DNA of 64,000 nucleotides from Streptomyces sp. MZ04 (lineage in GTDB: Bacteria > Actinomycetota > Actinomycetes > Streptomycetales > Streptomycetaceae): assembly GCF_004684775.1 (NCBI RefSeq), contig NZ_SRIC01000009.1, forward strand, positions 1-64,000. Direction: 5' to 3'. Both the position numbers and the translations under genes were made by a program. This document shows positions 43,578 through 51,129 of this stretch, one piece after another. Position 1 is the first letter of the stretch, and the number at the start of each line of letters is the position of its first letter. Under the pieces are notes generated by a model, which saw only the letters and a program-made list of their open reading frames with translations, ran no database searches and had not been told where the DNA came from.

Positions 43578-44311
43578 TCGGCCTCGTGCTGGCGGCCGGC
43601 GCCGGACGGCGTCTTCGCCCTTACACGGACACCCTGCCCAAGGCCCTGGTGCCCGTCGATGGTGACACCACCATCCTGGACCTGACGCTCGGCAACTTCG
43701 CCGAGATCGGTCTGACCGAGGTCGCGATCATCGTCGGCTACAAGAAGGAAGCCGTCTACGACCGCAAGGCGGCGCTCGAGGCGAAGTACGGCCTCAAGCT
43801 GACCCTGATCGACAACGACAAGGCCGAGGAGTGGAACAACGCCTACTCCCTCTGGTGCGGTCGTGACGCGATCAAGCACACGGTGATCCTCGCCAACGGC
43901 GACACCGTGCACCCGGTCTCCGTCGAGAAGACGCTGCTCGCCGCCCGCGGCGACGGCAAGAAGATCATCCTCGCCCTCGACACGGTGAAGAACCTCGCCG
44001 ACGAGGAGATGAAGGTCATCGTGGACCCCGAGAAGGGCGTCCAGAAGATCACCAAGCTGATGGACCCCGCGTCCGCCACCGGTGAGTACATCGGCGTCAC
44101 GCTCATCGAGGGTGAGGCCGCCGACGAGCTGGCCGACGCCCTGAAGACCACCTTCGAGCGCGACCCCGACCTCTACTACGAGGACGGCTACCAGGAGCTC
44201 GTCAACCGCGGCTTCAAGGTCGACGTGGAGCCGATCGGCGACGTCAAGTGGGTCGAGATCGACAACCACGAGGACCTCGCCAAGGGCAGGGAGATCGCGT
44301 GCCAGTACTGA
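43574..44311 (+). CDS. Nucleotidyltransferase (phosphocholine/alditol-phosphate cytidylyltransferase-like)
   Basis: A 245-residue sugar-nucleotidyltransferase fold. The N-terminal AAGAGRRLRPYTDTLPKAL (residues 6-24) is the NTP-binding loop with its catalytic Arg and Lys; ILANGDTVHP (about 109) carries the metal Asp; VEIDNHEDLAKG (about 229-240) is the second metal site. The short length and EEWNNAYSLWCGRD resemble LicC-type cytidylyltransferases that activate phosphoalcohols as CDP derivatives. It is translationally coupled to the phosphotransferase before it and overlaps the dehydrogenase after it by 13 bp. It probably makes the CDP-alcohol used by one of the two CDP-alcohol phosphotransferases. 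The alcohol is unknown. Confidence 0.85.
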   Translation: MIGLVLAAGAGRRLRPYTDTLPKALVPVDGDTTILDLTLGNFAEIGLTEVAIIVGYKKEAVYDRKAALEAKYGLKLTLIDNDKAEEWNNAYSLWCGRDAIKHTVILANGDTVHPVSVEKTLLAARGDGKKIILALDTVKNLADEEMKVIVDPEKGVQKITKLMDPASATGEYIGVTLIEGEAADELADALKTTFERDPDLYYEDGYQELVNRGFKVDVEPIGDVKWVEIDNHEDLAKGREIACQY

Positions 44312-45363
44312 CGAGGCTCATCCCCTCGCCGGTCGTCGTCGACATCCGGCCGGGGGCGCTCAACGACCTGGCCGGTGTCCTCGCCGATCAGCGGATCTGC
44401 TCGTCTACCGGCAAACTCGCCATCGCGATCAGCGGTGGCTCCGGCGCGGTCCTGCGCGAGCGCCTCGAGCCCTCGCTGCCCAACGCCGAATGGTTCGAGG
44501 TGGGCGGCGGCACGCTCGATGACGCCATCAAGCTCGCCGACGCCATCAAGAAGGGCCGCTACGACGCGGTCGTCGGCCTCGGCGGCGGCAAGATCATCGA
44601 CTGCGCCAAGTTCGCCGCGGCGCGCGTCGGCCTGCCGCTGGTCGCCGTCGCGACGAACCTGTCGCACGACGGTCTGTGCTCGCCGGTCGCCACGCTCGAC
44701 AACGACGCGGGCCGCGGCTCGTACGGGGTGCCGAACCCCATAGCGGTCGTCATCGACCTCGATGTGATCCGCGAGGCTCCCGTACGTTTCGTGCGCTCCG
44801 GCATCGGCGACGCCCTGTCCAACATCTCCGCGATCGCGGACTGGGAGCTGGCCGCGCGCGAGCGCGGCGAGGACATCGACGGTCTCGCGGCCGCAATGGC
44901 GCGCCAGGCCGGCGAGGCGGTCCTGCGGCACCCCGGTGGCGTCGGCGACGACGGCTTCCTGCAGGTCCTGGCCGAGGGTCTGGTCCTGACCGGCATCGCG
45001 ATGTCCGTCTCGGGCGACTCCCGTCCGGCGTCCGGCGCCTGCCACGAGATCAACCACGCCTTCGACCTCCTCTTCCCCAAGCGCGCGGCGAGCCACGGCG
45101 AGCAGTGCGGCCTGGGCGCGGCCTTCGCGATGTTCCTGCGCGGAGCACGCGAGGAGTCGCTGTACATGGTCGAGGTGCTGCGCAGGCACGGCCTCCCCGT
45201 GACGCCGGAGGAGATCGGCTTCACCGTGGACGAGTTCGTCCAGGTCGTGGAGTACGCCCCGCAGACGCGCCCCGGGCGCTACACGATCCTCGAGCACCTC
45301 AATCTGAATTCCGACCAGATCAAGGACGCATACGCCGACTATGCCAAGGCCATCGGTAGCTGA
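44299..45363 (+). CDS. Iron-containing alcohol dehydrogenase family, glycerol-1-phosphate-dehydrogenase-like
   Basis: A 354-residue protein. VVGLGGGKIIDCAKFAA (about residues 95-111) is the NAD-binding GGG motif; VATNLSHDGLCSPVATL (about 119-135), RSGIGDALSNISAIADW (about 158-174) and HEINHAFDLL...SHGEQCG (about 252-275) provide the Asp/His/His metal ligands typical of glycerol-1-phosphate dehydrogenase (AraM/EgsA). That enzyme reduces dihydroxyacetone phosphate to sn-glycerol-1-phosphate. GTG 44299 has GGGAG 5 nt upstream and overlaps the preceding gene by 13 bp. It would supply the phospho-alcohol for CDP activation. Other polyol-phosphate dehydrogenases remain possible. Confidence 0.83.
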   Translation: MPVLTRLIPSPVVVDIRPGALNDLAGVLADQRICSSTGKLAIAISGGSGAVLRERLEPSLPNAEWFEVGGGTLDDAIKLADAIKKGRYDAVVGLGGGKIIDCAKFAAARVGLPLVAVATNLSHDGLCSPVATLDNDAGRGSYGVPNPIAVVIDLDVIREAPVRFVRSGIGDALSNISAIADWELAARERGEDIDGLAAAMARQAGEAVLRHPGGVGDDGFLQVLAEGLVLTGIAMSVSGDSRPASGACHEINHAFDLLFPKRAASHGEQCGLGAAFAMFLRGAREESLYMVEVLRRHGLPVTPEEIGFTVDEFVQVVEYAPQTRPGRYTILEHLNLNSDQIKDAYADYAKAIGS

Positions 45364-46120
45364 ACTCCGCCCCGTCGTTCACCCCGCAGGGGTGAAGGAC
45401 CGGCGCAGCGGTGAGCACTGGGCGGGACGCCTGTACATGCGAGAGATCTCGCTGCGCTGCGACCGCTACCTGGTGAACACCAGGATCACGCCCAACCAGC
45501 TCACGTATCTGATGACCGTGGCGGGCGCCCTCGCCGCCCCGGCACTTCTCGTGCCGGGGATCCCGGGCGCCGTGCTCGGTGTGGTCATGGTCCAGCTCTA
45601 TCTCCTCCTGGACTGCGTCGACGGCGAGATCGCCCGCTGGCGCAAGCAGTACTCGATGGCCGGGGTCTACCTGGACCGCGTCGCCGCCTATCTGTGCGAC
45701 GCCGCGGTCCTGGTCGGCTTCGGTCTGCGCGCGTCCGACCTGTGGGGCTCGGGCCGGATCGACTGGCTGTGGGCCTTCCTCGGGACGCTCGCCGCGCTCG
45801 GCGCCATCCTGATCAAGGCGGAGACCGACCTCGTCGGTGTCGCCCGGCACCAGCAGGGCCTCGCGCCGGTCAAGGAGTCGGCCTCCGAGCCGCGCTCCTC
45901 CGGCATGGCCCTGGCCCGCAAGGCCGCCGCGGCGCTCAAGTTCCACCGGCTCGTGCTCGGCATCGAGGCGTCCCTCCTCATCCTGGTCCTCGCGATCCTG
46001 GACACGGTCAGGGACGACCTGTTCTTCTCCCGGCTCGGTGTCGCGGTCCTCGCCGGCATCGCGCTGCTCCAGACCCTGCTGCACCTCGTGTCCATCCTCG
46101 CCTCGAGCAGGCTGAAGTGA
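45341..46120 (+). CDS. Second CDP-alcohol phosphotransferase, last catalytic Asp missing
   Basis: A 259-residue membrane protein with 5-6 hydrophobic helices and the CDP-alcohol motif Asp91, Asp94-Gly95, Ala98-Arg99, Gly108, Asp112. The fourth aspartate, expected at 116, is Ala (LDRVAAY). In studied members that Asp is the catalytic base, so this protein may be inactive alone, use another residue, or work with the intact homologue at 41760. VNTRITPNQLTYLMTVAGAL precedes the motif as usual. ATG 45341 overlaps the dehydrogenase gene by 23 bp, and the stop overlaps the glycosyltransferase GTG. The tight coupling suggests a complex or ordered pathway. Confidence 0.85.
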   Translation: MPRPSVAELRPVVHPAGVKDRRSGEHWAGRLYMREISLRCDRYLVNTRITPNQLTYLMTVAGALAAPALLVPGIPGAVLGVVMVQLYLLLDCVDGEIARWRKQYSMAGVYLDRVAAYLCDAAVLVGFGLRASDLWGSGRIDWLWAFLGTLAALGAILIKAETDLVGVARHQQGLAPVKESASEPRSSGMALARKAAAALKFHRLVLGIEASLLILVLAILDTVRDDLFFSRLGVAVLAGIALLQTLLHLVSILASSRLK

Positions 46121-47001
46121 GCAGGCCCATGAAGGTCGGCGCGGTCATCATCACGATGGGCAACCGCCCCCAGGAGCTGCGCGCCCTCCTGGACTCGGTC
46201 GCCAAGCAGGACGGCGACCAGGTCGAGGTGGTCGTGGTCGGCAACGGCGCCCCCGTGCCGGACGTCCCCGAAGGCGTACGCACCGTCGAGCTGCCCGAGA
46301 ACCTCGGCATCCCCGGCGGCCGCAACGTAGGCATCGAGGCCTTCGGTCCCGGCGGCACCGACGTCGACATCCTGCTCTTCCTGGACGACGACGGCCTGCT
46401 CGCCAACATGGACACGGCCCAGCTGTGCCGCGAGGCCTTCGAGGCCGACCCGAAGCTCGGCATCATCAGCTTCCGCATCGCGGACCCGGACACCGGCGAG
46501 ACCCAGCGCCGCCACGTGCCCCGGCTGCGCGCGGCCGACCCGATGCGCTCCTCGCGCGTGACGACCTTCCTGGGCGGCGCCAACGCCGTCCGTACGCAGG
46601 TCATCGCCGAGGTCGGCGGCCTGCCCGACGAGTTCTTCTACGCCCACGAGGAGACCGACCTCGCCTGGCGTGCCCTGAACGCGGGCTGGATGATCGACTA
46701 CCGCGCCGACATGGTGCTCTTCCACCCGACGACCGCCCCGTCGCGGCACGCGGTCTACCACCGGATGGTCGCCCGCAACCGCGTCTGGCTCGCCCGCCGG
46801 AACCTCCCCCTCCTCCTGGTCCCGGTCTACCTGGGCGTCTGGATGCTCCTGACCCTGGCCAGGCGCCCTTCGGGCCCCGCGCTCAAGGCCTGGTTCGGCG
46901 GTTTCAAGGAGGGCTGGACGACGCCCTGCGGACCTCGCAAGCCGATGAAGTGGCGTACGGTGTGGCGCCTGACCCGACTGGGCCGACCTCCTGTCATCTG
47001 A
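46117..47001 (+). CDS. Family 2 glycosyltransferase
   Basis: A 294-residue inverting GT-A glycosyltransferase. VGAVIITMGNRPQELRALLD (residues 6-25) begins the nucleotide-sugar fold; ENLGIPGGRNVGIE (about 60) and LLFLDDDG (about 87-94, the DxD metal site) follow; LGGANAVRT and HEETDLAWR (about 185, acidic base) complete the active site. The C-terminal segment LLLVPVYLGVWMLLTLA (about 229-245) is hydrophobic and probably membrane-associated. GTG 46117 overlaps the preceding stop (GTGA); ATG 46129 is an alternative. It probably adds a sugar to the phosphoalcohol lipid or polymer made by the upstream enzymes. A 95-bp gap separates it from the exporter genes. Confidence 0.87.
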   Translation: MSRPMKVGAVIITMGNRPQELRALLDSVAKQDGDQVEVVVVGNGAPVPDVPEGVRTVELPENLGIPGGRNVGIEAFGPGGTDVDILLFLDDDGLLANMDTAQLCREAFEADPKLGIISFRIADPDTGETQRRHVPRLRAADPMRSSRVTTFLGGANAVRTQVIAEVGGLPDEFFYAHEETDLAWRALNAGWMIDYRADMVLFHPTTAPSRHAVYHRMVARNRVWLARRNLPLLLVPVYLGVWMLLTLARRPSGPALKAWFGGFKEGWTTPCGPRKPMKWRTVWRLTRLGRPPVI

Positions 47002-47096
47002 CAAGCTCGGGTCTGAGAACATCTGGGCCATACCCCGGTCCCTGGCCCACGCCTACGCCCGACCGGCTGCGCATCTGAAGACGAAAGTTTCCACTC

Positions 47097-48026
47097 GTGA
47101 GTGAGACAACGCATGACGGCGGGGTCGCGGTGACCGCGACCCCGTCGCCCGATGACGGGCTCTCCCGGGCCGATCTCGCCGCCAAATACGGTCTGACCGT
47201 CAGCGGCGCGCGGCCCGGACTTTTCGAGTACGTCCACCAGCTCTGGGGACGGCGCCACTTCATCCTCGCCTTCTCACAGGCGAAGCTGACCGCCCAGTAC
47301 AGCCAGGCCAAGCTCGGCCAGCTGTGGCAGGTCGCGACGCCGCTCCTCAACGCGCTCGTCTACTTCCTGATCTTCGGCCTGATCCTGGAGGCCGACCGGG
47401 GCTTCGAACGTGAGGTCTACATTCCGTTCCTGGTCACGGGCGTCTTCGTCTTCACCTTCACGCAGAGCTCGGTGATGGCGGGCGTCCGGTCGATCTCGGG
47501 CAACCTGGGCCTGGTGCGGGCGCTGCACTTCCCGCGCGCCTCGCTGCCGATCTCCTTCTCGCTCCAGCAGCTCCAGCAGCTGCTCTTCTCGATGATCGTG
47601 CTGTTCGTCATCACGATCGGCTTCGGCAGCTACCCCAAGCTGTCGTGGCTGCTTATCATCCCGGCCCTGGCCCTGCAGTTCCTGTTCAACACGGGCCTCG
47701 CGATGATCATGGCGCGCCTCGGCAGCAAGACCCCCGACCTCGCGCAGCTGATGCCGTTCGTGATGCGTACGTGGATGTACGCGTCCGGCGTGATGTTCTC
47801 CATCCCGGTCATGCTCGAGGGCAAGCCGGAGTGGATCGCGGACATCCTGCAGTGGAACCCCGCGGCCATCTACATGGACCTGATGCGTTTCGCGCTGATC
47901 GACGGCTACGGCAGCGAGTACCTGCCGACGCACGTCTGGGCGGTCGCGGCGGGCTGGGCCGTGCTGCTTGCCGTCGGCGGTTTCGTGTACTTCTGGAAGG
48001 CTGAGGAGCGGTACGGCCGTGGCTGA
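47097..48026 (+). CDS. ABC transporter permease, polysaccharide/teichoic-acid export (TagG-like)
   Basis: A 309-residue membrane component with an N-terminal cytosolic segment of about 55 residues and six transmembrane helices (for example TPLLNALVYFLIFGLIL, VYIPFLVTGVFVFTFTQ, LLIIPALALQFLFNTGLAMI). ALHFPRASLPIS is the conserved cytosolic loop of ABC-2 exporters that move lipid-linked O-antigen or wall teichoic acid. GTG 47097. It overlaps the ATPase gene by 8 bp. Position directly after phosphotransferase and glycosyltransferase genes points to export of their product across the membrane. Confidence 0.9.
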   Translation: MSETTHDGGVAVTATPSPDDGLSRADLAAKYGLTVSGARPGLFEYVHQLWGRRHFILAFSQAKLTAQYSQAKLGQLWQVATPLLNALVYFLIFGLILEADRGFEREVYIPFLVTGVFVFTFTQSSVMAGVRSISGNLGLVRALHFPRASLPISFSLQQLQQLLFSMIVLFVITIGFGSYPKLSWLLIIPALALQFLFNTGLAMIMARLGSKTPDLAQLMPFVMRTWMYASGVMFSIPVMLEGKPEWIADILQWNPAAIYMDLMRFALIDGYGSEYLPTHVWAVAAGWAVLLAVGGFVYFWKAEERYGRG

Positions 48027-48822
48027 CGAAAAGAACGACTCGATCGACCGGAATGCCGGCATGGGGCACATCCCCACCGTCATCGCCGACGGGCTGCACA
48101 TCGTCTACCGCGTCAACGGCGCGAAGACGGGCAAGGGCAGCGCCACCTCCGCGCTGAGCCGGATCATCAAGCGTGGCGAGGAGCGCGGCGTACGCAAGGT
48201 GCACGCCGTGCGCGGCGTCAGCTTCACCGCCTACCGTGGCGAGGCCATCGGCCTGATCGGCTCGAACGGCTCCGGGAAGTCGACGCTGCTTCGCGCCATC
48301 GCGGGGCTGCTCCCCGCCGAGAAGGGCAAGGTCTACACCGACGGCCAGCCCTCGCTGCTCGGTGTGAACGCGGCCCTGATGAACGATCTGACGGGCGAGC
48401 GCAACGTCATACTCGGCGGGCTCGCGATGGGTATGACGCGCGAGCAGATCAGGGAGCGCTACCAGGAGATCGTCGACTTCTCGGGCATCAACGAGAAGGG
48501 TGACTTCATCACCCTGCCGATGCGCACCTACTCCTCCGGCATGGCCGCCCGCCTGCGGTTCTCCATCGCGGCCGCCAAGGACCACGACGTACTGATGATC
48601 GACGAGGCGCTCGCCACCGGCGACCGCAAGTTCCAGAAGCGCTCCGAGGCCCGCATCCGCGAGCTGCGCAAGGAGGCGGGAACGGTCTTCCTCGTCAGCC
48701 ACAACAACAAGTCCATCCGCGACACCTGTGACCGCGTGCTGTGGCTGGAACGCGGCGAGCTGCGCATGGACGGACCGACCGACGAGGTCATCAAGGAGTA
48801 CGAGAAGTTCACGGGCAAATAG
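48019..48822 (+). CDS. ABC transporter ATPase, polysaccharide/teichoic-acid export (TagH-like)
   Basis: A 267-residue ATPase. A 45-residue N-terminal extension (HIPTVIADGLHIVYRVNGAK) precedes Walker A GLIGSNGSGKST (about residues 84-92), signature YSSGMAARLRFS (about 174), Walker B VLMIDEALATGD (about 194) and the His switch LVSHNNKS. This is the TagH/KpsT/Wzt group; the carbohydrate-recognition C-terminal domain of Wzt is absent, so substrate choice lies elsewhere. GTG 48019 follows GAGGAG (48003-48008), inside the permease gene end. A terminator hairpin follows 24 nt after the stop, closing the cluster before the hopanoid operon. Confidence 0.92.
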   Translation: MADEKNDSIDRNAGMGHIPTVIADGLHIVYRVNGAKTGKGSATSALSRIIKRGEERGVRKVHAVRGVSFTAYRGEAIGLIGSNGSGKSTLLRAIAGLLPAEKGKVYTDGQPSLLGVNAALMNDLTGERNVILGGLAMGMTREQIRERYQEIVDFSGINEKGDFITLPMRTYSSGMAARLRFSIAAAKDHDVLMIDEALATGDRKFQKRSEARIRELRKEAGTVFLVSHNNKSIRDTCDRVLWLERGELRMDGPTDEVIKEYEKFTGK

Positions 48823-48846
48823 CCCGTCTCATACACCCGTATGCAG

Positions 48847-48881
48847 CAGGGCCCCGCCGGACTCAACCCGGTGGGGCTCTG
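48847..48881 (+). terminator. Terminator after the ABC export genes
   Basis: A 14-bp stem (48847-48860 with 48868-48881) containing two G-U pairs and loop ACTCAAC, 24 nt after the TagH-like stop. GC-rich, with no T-run. Confidence 0.75.
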
Positions 48882-48998
48882 CCGCGTCATGAGTCATCGA
48901 CCGCACCACTGGCCACCTCAAGTCACGGGCGCCCAGGGAAGATTGGGGCCAATCGGTGTGTTGTTGTGATGCGCCGAACACCCCGACGATGCACCCCG

Positions 48999-49010
48999 CG
49001 TTGTACAACG
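48999..49010. promoter_or_regulatory. Candidate operator upstream of the hopanoid operon
   Basis: CGTTGTACAACG is a perfect palindrome about 150 bp before hpnC, followed closely by a second TGTAC at 49016-49020. It is the best symmetric site in the region and could bind a regulator of hopanoid genes; which regulator is unknown. Confidence 0.4.
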
Positions 49011-49158
49011 TAAGCTGTACCGGTGCTGATTCGCGGCAAGTGGGGCGATATCGCGCGGCGCCCCGGCTCAGGTCACGGTCCACCTCGCGGATGGCCGGGC
49101 GGCGTGTCCGAAATGGGATGTATTGGGTCGGCAGTGTAGAACGGGAGATGTGACGGCA

Positions 49159-50064
49159 ATGGCTACGGATGATCTCCAGCTACGCGACGCATCCGCCGTC
49201 CTCGAGAAGGCTGCGGACGAGAACTTCCCGGTGGCGCCCTTCTTCCTGCCCCGCGCCTGGCGCGACGACCTCATGGCCGTGTACGGCTACGCCCGCCTCG
49301 TCGACGACATCGGCGACGGCGACCTGGCACCCGGCGGCGCCGACGCCCGCCACCTGGGCGTGGACCCCGAGGCCGCCGAGGACCGCCTTGTCCTCCTGGA
49401 CGCCTTCGAGGCCGACCTGCACCGCGTCTTCGGCGCGGCTTCCGGCCGGCCCCGCCACCCCCTGCTGCGGGCCCTCGAGCCCACCGTGCGCCGCTGCGGT
49501 CTCACCCCCGAACCCTTTCTCGGCCTGATCGCGGCCAACCGCCAGGACCAGCTCGTCGGGCGCTACGAGACGTATGACGACCTCCTGGCCTACTGCGAAC
49601 TGTCCGCGAACCCCGTGGGCCGTCTCGTCCTCGGCATCACCGGCACCGAGACCCCCGAGCGCCTGCGCCGCTCGGACGCGGTGTGCACCGCGCTCCAGAT
49701 CGTCGAGCACCTCCAGGACGTGGCCGAGGACCTCGGGCGCGACCGCATCTACCTGCCCGCCGAGGACATGAAGCGTTTTCATGTCCAGGAGCGGGATCTG
49801 GCCGCACCGACAGCAGGCGCGTCGGTGCGCGCGCTGGTTGCATATGAAGCAGAACGCGCCCGCTGCCTCCTGAATGAAGGCACCCCCCTGGTGGGTAGCG
49901 TCCACGGGCGGCTGAAGGTGCTGCTCGCCGGTTTCGTGGCAGGGGGGAGGACGGCGGTCTCCGCGATCGCCGCCGCCGGATATGACGTACTTCCTGGTCC
50001 GCCGAAGCCCGCCAAGCTCCGTTTGCTGCGTGAGGTGGGAGCGGTTCTGCGAGGAGAGGGGTGA
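49159..50064 (+). CDS. hpnC: Hydroxysqualene synthase HpnC
   Basis: A 301-residue trans-isoprenyl diphosphate synthase-fold enzyme. In the HpnCDE route, HpnC converts presqualene diphosphate to hydroxysqualene. The first Asp-rich motif is RLVDDIGDGD (about residues 45-54) and the second is LQDVAEDLGRDRIYLP (about 186-201). ENFPVAPFFLPRAWRDDLMA near the N-terminus is typical of HpnC. GGGAG lies 11 nt before ATG 49159; GTG 49150 in frame is too close to that site. It is the first gene of the hopanoid operon and overlaps hpnD by 4 bp (GTGA). Confidence 0.93.
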   Translation: MATDDLQLRDASAVLEKAADENFPVAPFFLPRAWRDDLMAVYGYARLVDDIGDGDLAPGGADARHLGVDPEAAEDRLVLLDAFEADLHRVFGAASGRPRHPLLRALEPTVRRCGLTPEPFLGLIAANRQDQLVGRYETYDDLLAYCELSANPVGRLVLGITGTETPERLRRSDAVCTALQIVEHLQDVAEDLGRDRIYLPAEDMKRFHVQERDLAAPTAGASVRALVAYEAERARCLLNEGTPLVGSVHGRLKVLLAGFVAGGRTAVSAIAAAGYDVLPGPPKPAKLRLLREVGAVLRGEG

Positions 50065-51011
50065 GCCGGACCGTGGAGTCAGGCTCGAACGTGTCTGCGC
50101 CGGTACTCGCCGCGTATACCTACTGCGAGGTCGTCACCGGGCAGGAAGCGCGCAATTTCGCCTACGGCATCAGGCTGCTCTCGCTGCCCAAGCGCCGCGC
50201 GATGTCGGCCCTCTACGCGCTGTCGCGGCGGGTGGACGACATCGGCGACGGCGCGCTCGCGCCGGACGTCAAGGCCGAGCGGCTCGACGAGACCCGGGCC
50301 CTGCTCGCCCGCATCCAGGCAGGTGCCGTGGACGAGGACGACACCGACCCGGTCGCCGTCGCGCTCGCGCACGCGGCGACGCACTTCCCGATCCCGCTCG
50401 GCGGTCTGGACGAGCTGATCGACGGCGTCCTGATGGACGTGCGCGGTGAGACGTACGAGACGTGGGAGGACCTGAAGGTCTACTGCCGCTGTGTGGCCGG
50501 GGCCATCGGACGGCTCTCGCTCGGCGTGTTCGGTACGGAGCGGGGGGCGCTCCATGCCGAGCGCGCGCCGGAGTACGCCGACACGCTCGGCCTCGCGCTC
50601 CAACTGACCAACATCCTCAGGGACGTTCGCGAGGACGCGGAGGGCGGGCGCACCTATCTGCCCGCCGACGACCTCGCCAAGTTCGGCTGCTCCGCCGGGT
50701 TCGCGGGCTCCGAGCCGCCCGCCGGTTCCGACTTCGCCGGGCTGGTGCACTTCGAGGTGCGCAGGGCGCGGGCGCTCTTCGCCGAGGGGTACCGGCTGCT
50801 TCCCATGCTCGACCGGCGCAGCGGGGCCTGCGTCGCCGCCATGGCGGGCATCTACCGGCGGCTTCTCGACCGCATCGAGCGGGAGCCGGAGGCGGTCCTG
50901 CGGGGCCGTGTCTCGCTGCCGGGCCGTGAGAAGGCGTACGTCGCTGTGCGCGGTCTCTCCGGTCTCGACGCACGCACCATCTCCCGACAGACCGTCAGGA
51001 GGCGTACATGA
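50061..51011 (+). CDS. hpnD: Presqualene diphosphate synthase HpnD
   Basis: A 316-residue squalene/phytoene-synthase-family enzyme that condenses two farnesyl diphosphates to presqualene diphosphate. Motifs: YCEVVTGQEARNFAYGIRLL (about residues 20-39), first Asp-rich ALSRRVDDIGDG (about 53-64) and second LRDVREDAEGGRTYLP (about 183-198). The GTG start overlaps the hpnC stop, with GAGGAG upstream (50051-50056). It acts with HpnC and HpnE in place of a single squalene synthase. Length and motif spacing are normal. Confidence 0.93.
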   Translation: MSRTVESGSNVSAPVLAAYTYCEVVTGQEARNFAYGIRLLSLPKRRAMSALYALSRRVDDIGDGALAPDVKAERLDETRALLARIQAGAVDEDDTDPVAVALAHAATHFPIPLGGLDELIDGVLMDVRGETYETWEDLKVYCRCVAGAIGRLSLGVFGTERGALHAERAPEYADTLGLALQLTNILRDVREDAEGGRTYLPADDLAKFGCSAGFAGSEPPAGSDFAGLVHFEVRRARALFAEGYRLLPMLDRRSGACVAAMAGIYRRLLDRIEREPEAVLRGRVSLPGREKAYVAVRGLSGLDARTISRQTVRRRT

Positions 51012-51129
51012 TGGGCATCCGCGGCGAATGCGATAGACGCAGGCAACTCGGCGCAACTCCGCGCAACCGGTGGGCAACCCTCCGCACCGCCCCGGCGTCC
51101 CAGACTTCAACGGTCGAGGGGGAAAGTGC

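Larger units (their letters stand above)
48823..49158. other. 336-bp intergenic region between export genes and the hopanoid operon
   Basis: No gene is supported here. The left part has the terminator at 48847-48881. The middle has a perfect 12-bp palindrome at 48999-49010. Further right, GGGGCG...CGCCCC (49045-49067) can form a 6-bp hairpin around the palindrome GCGATATCGC. The last 30 bp hold the ribosome site for hpnC. The hopanoid promoter must lie here, but I cannot assign a clear -35/-10 pair. Confidence 0.7.

Noticed and set aside
49001-49030. TTGTAC as a -35 box for the hopanoid promoter
   Set aside because: No acceptable -10 hexamer occurs 16-18 bp downstream; the palindrome is better read as an operator.
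48956-49153. Short open frame in the hopanoid promoter region
   Set aside because: It has no ribosome site, atypical codon use and spans the palindrome; more likely regulatory DNA.
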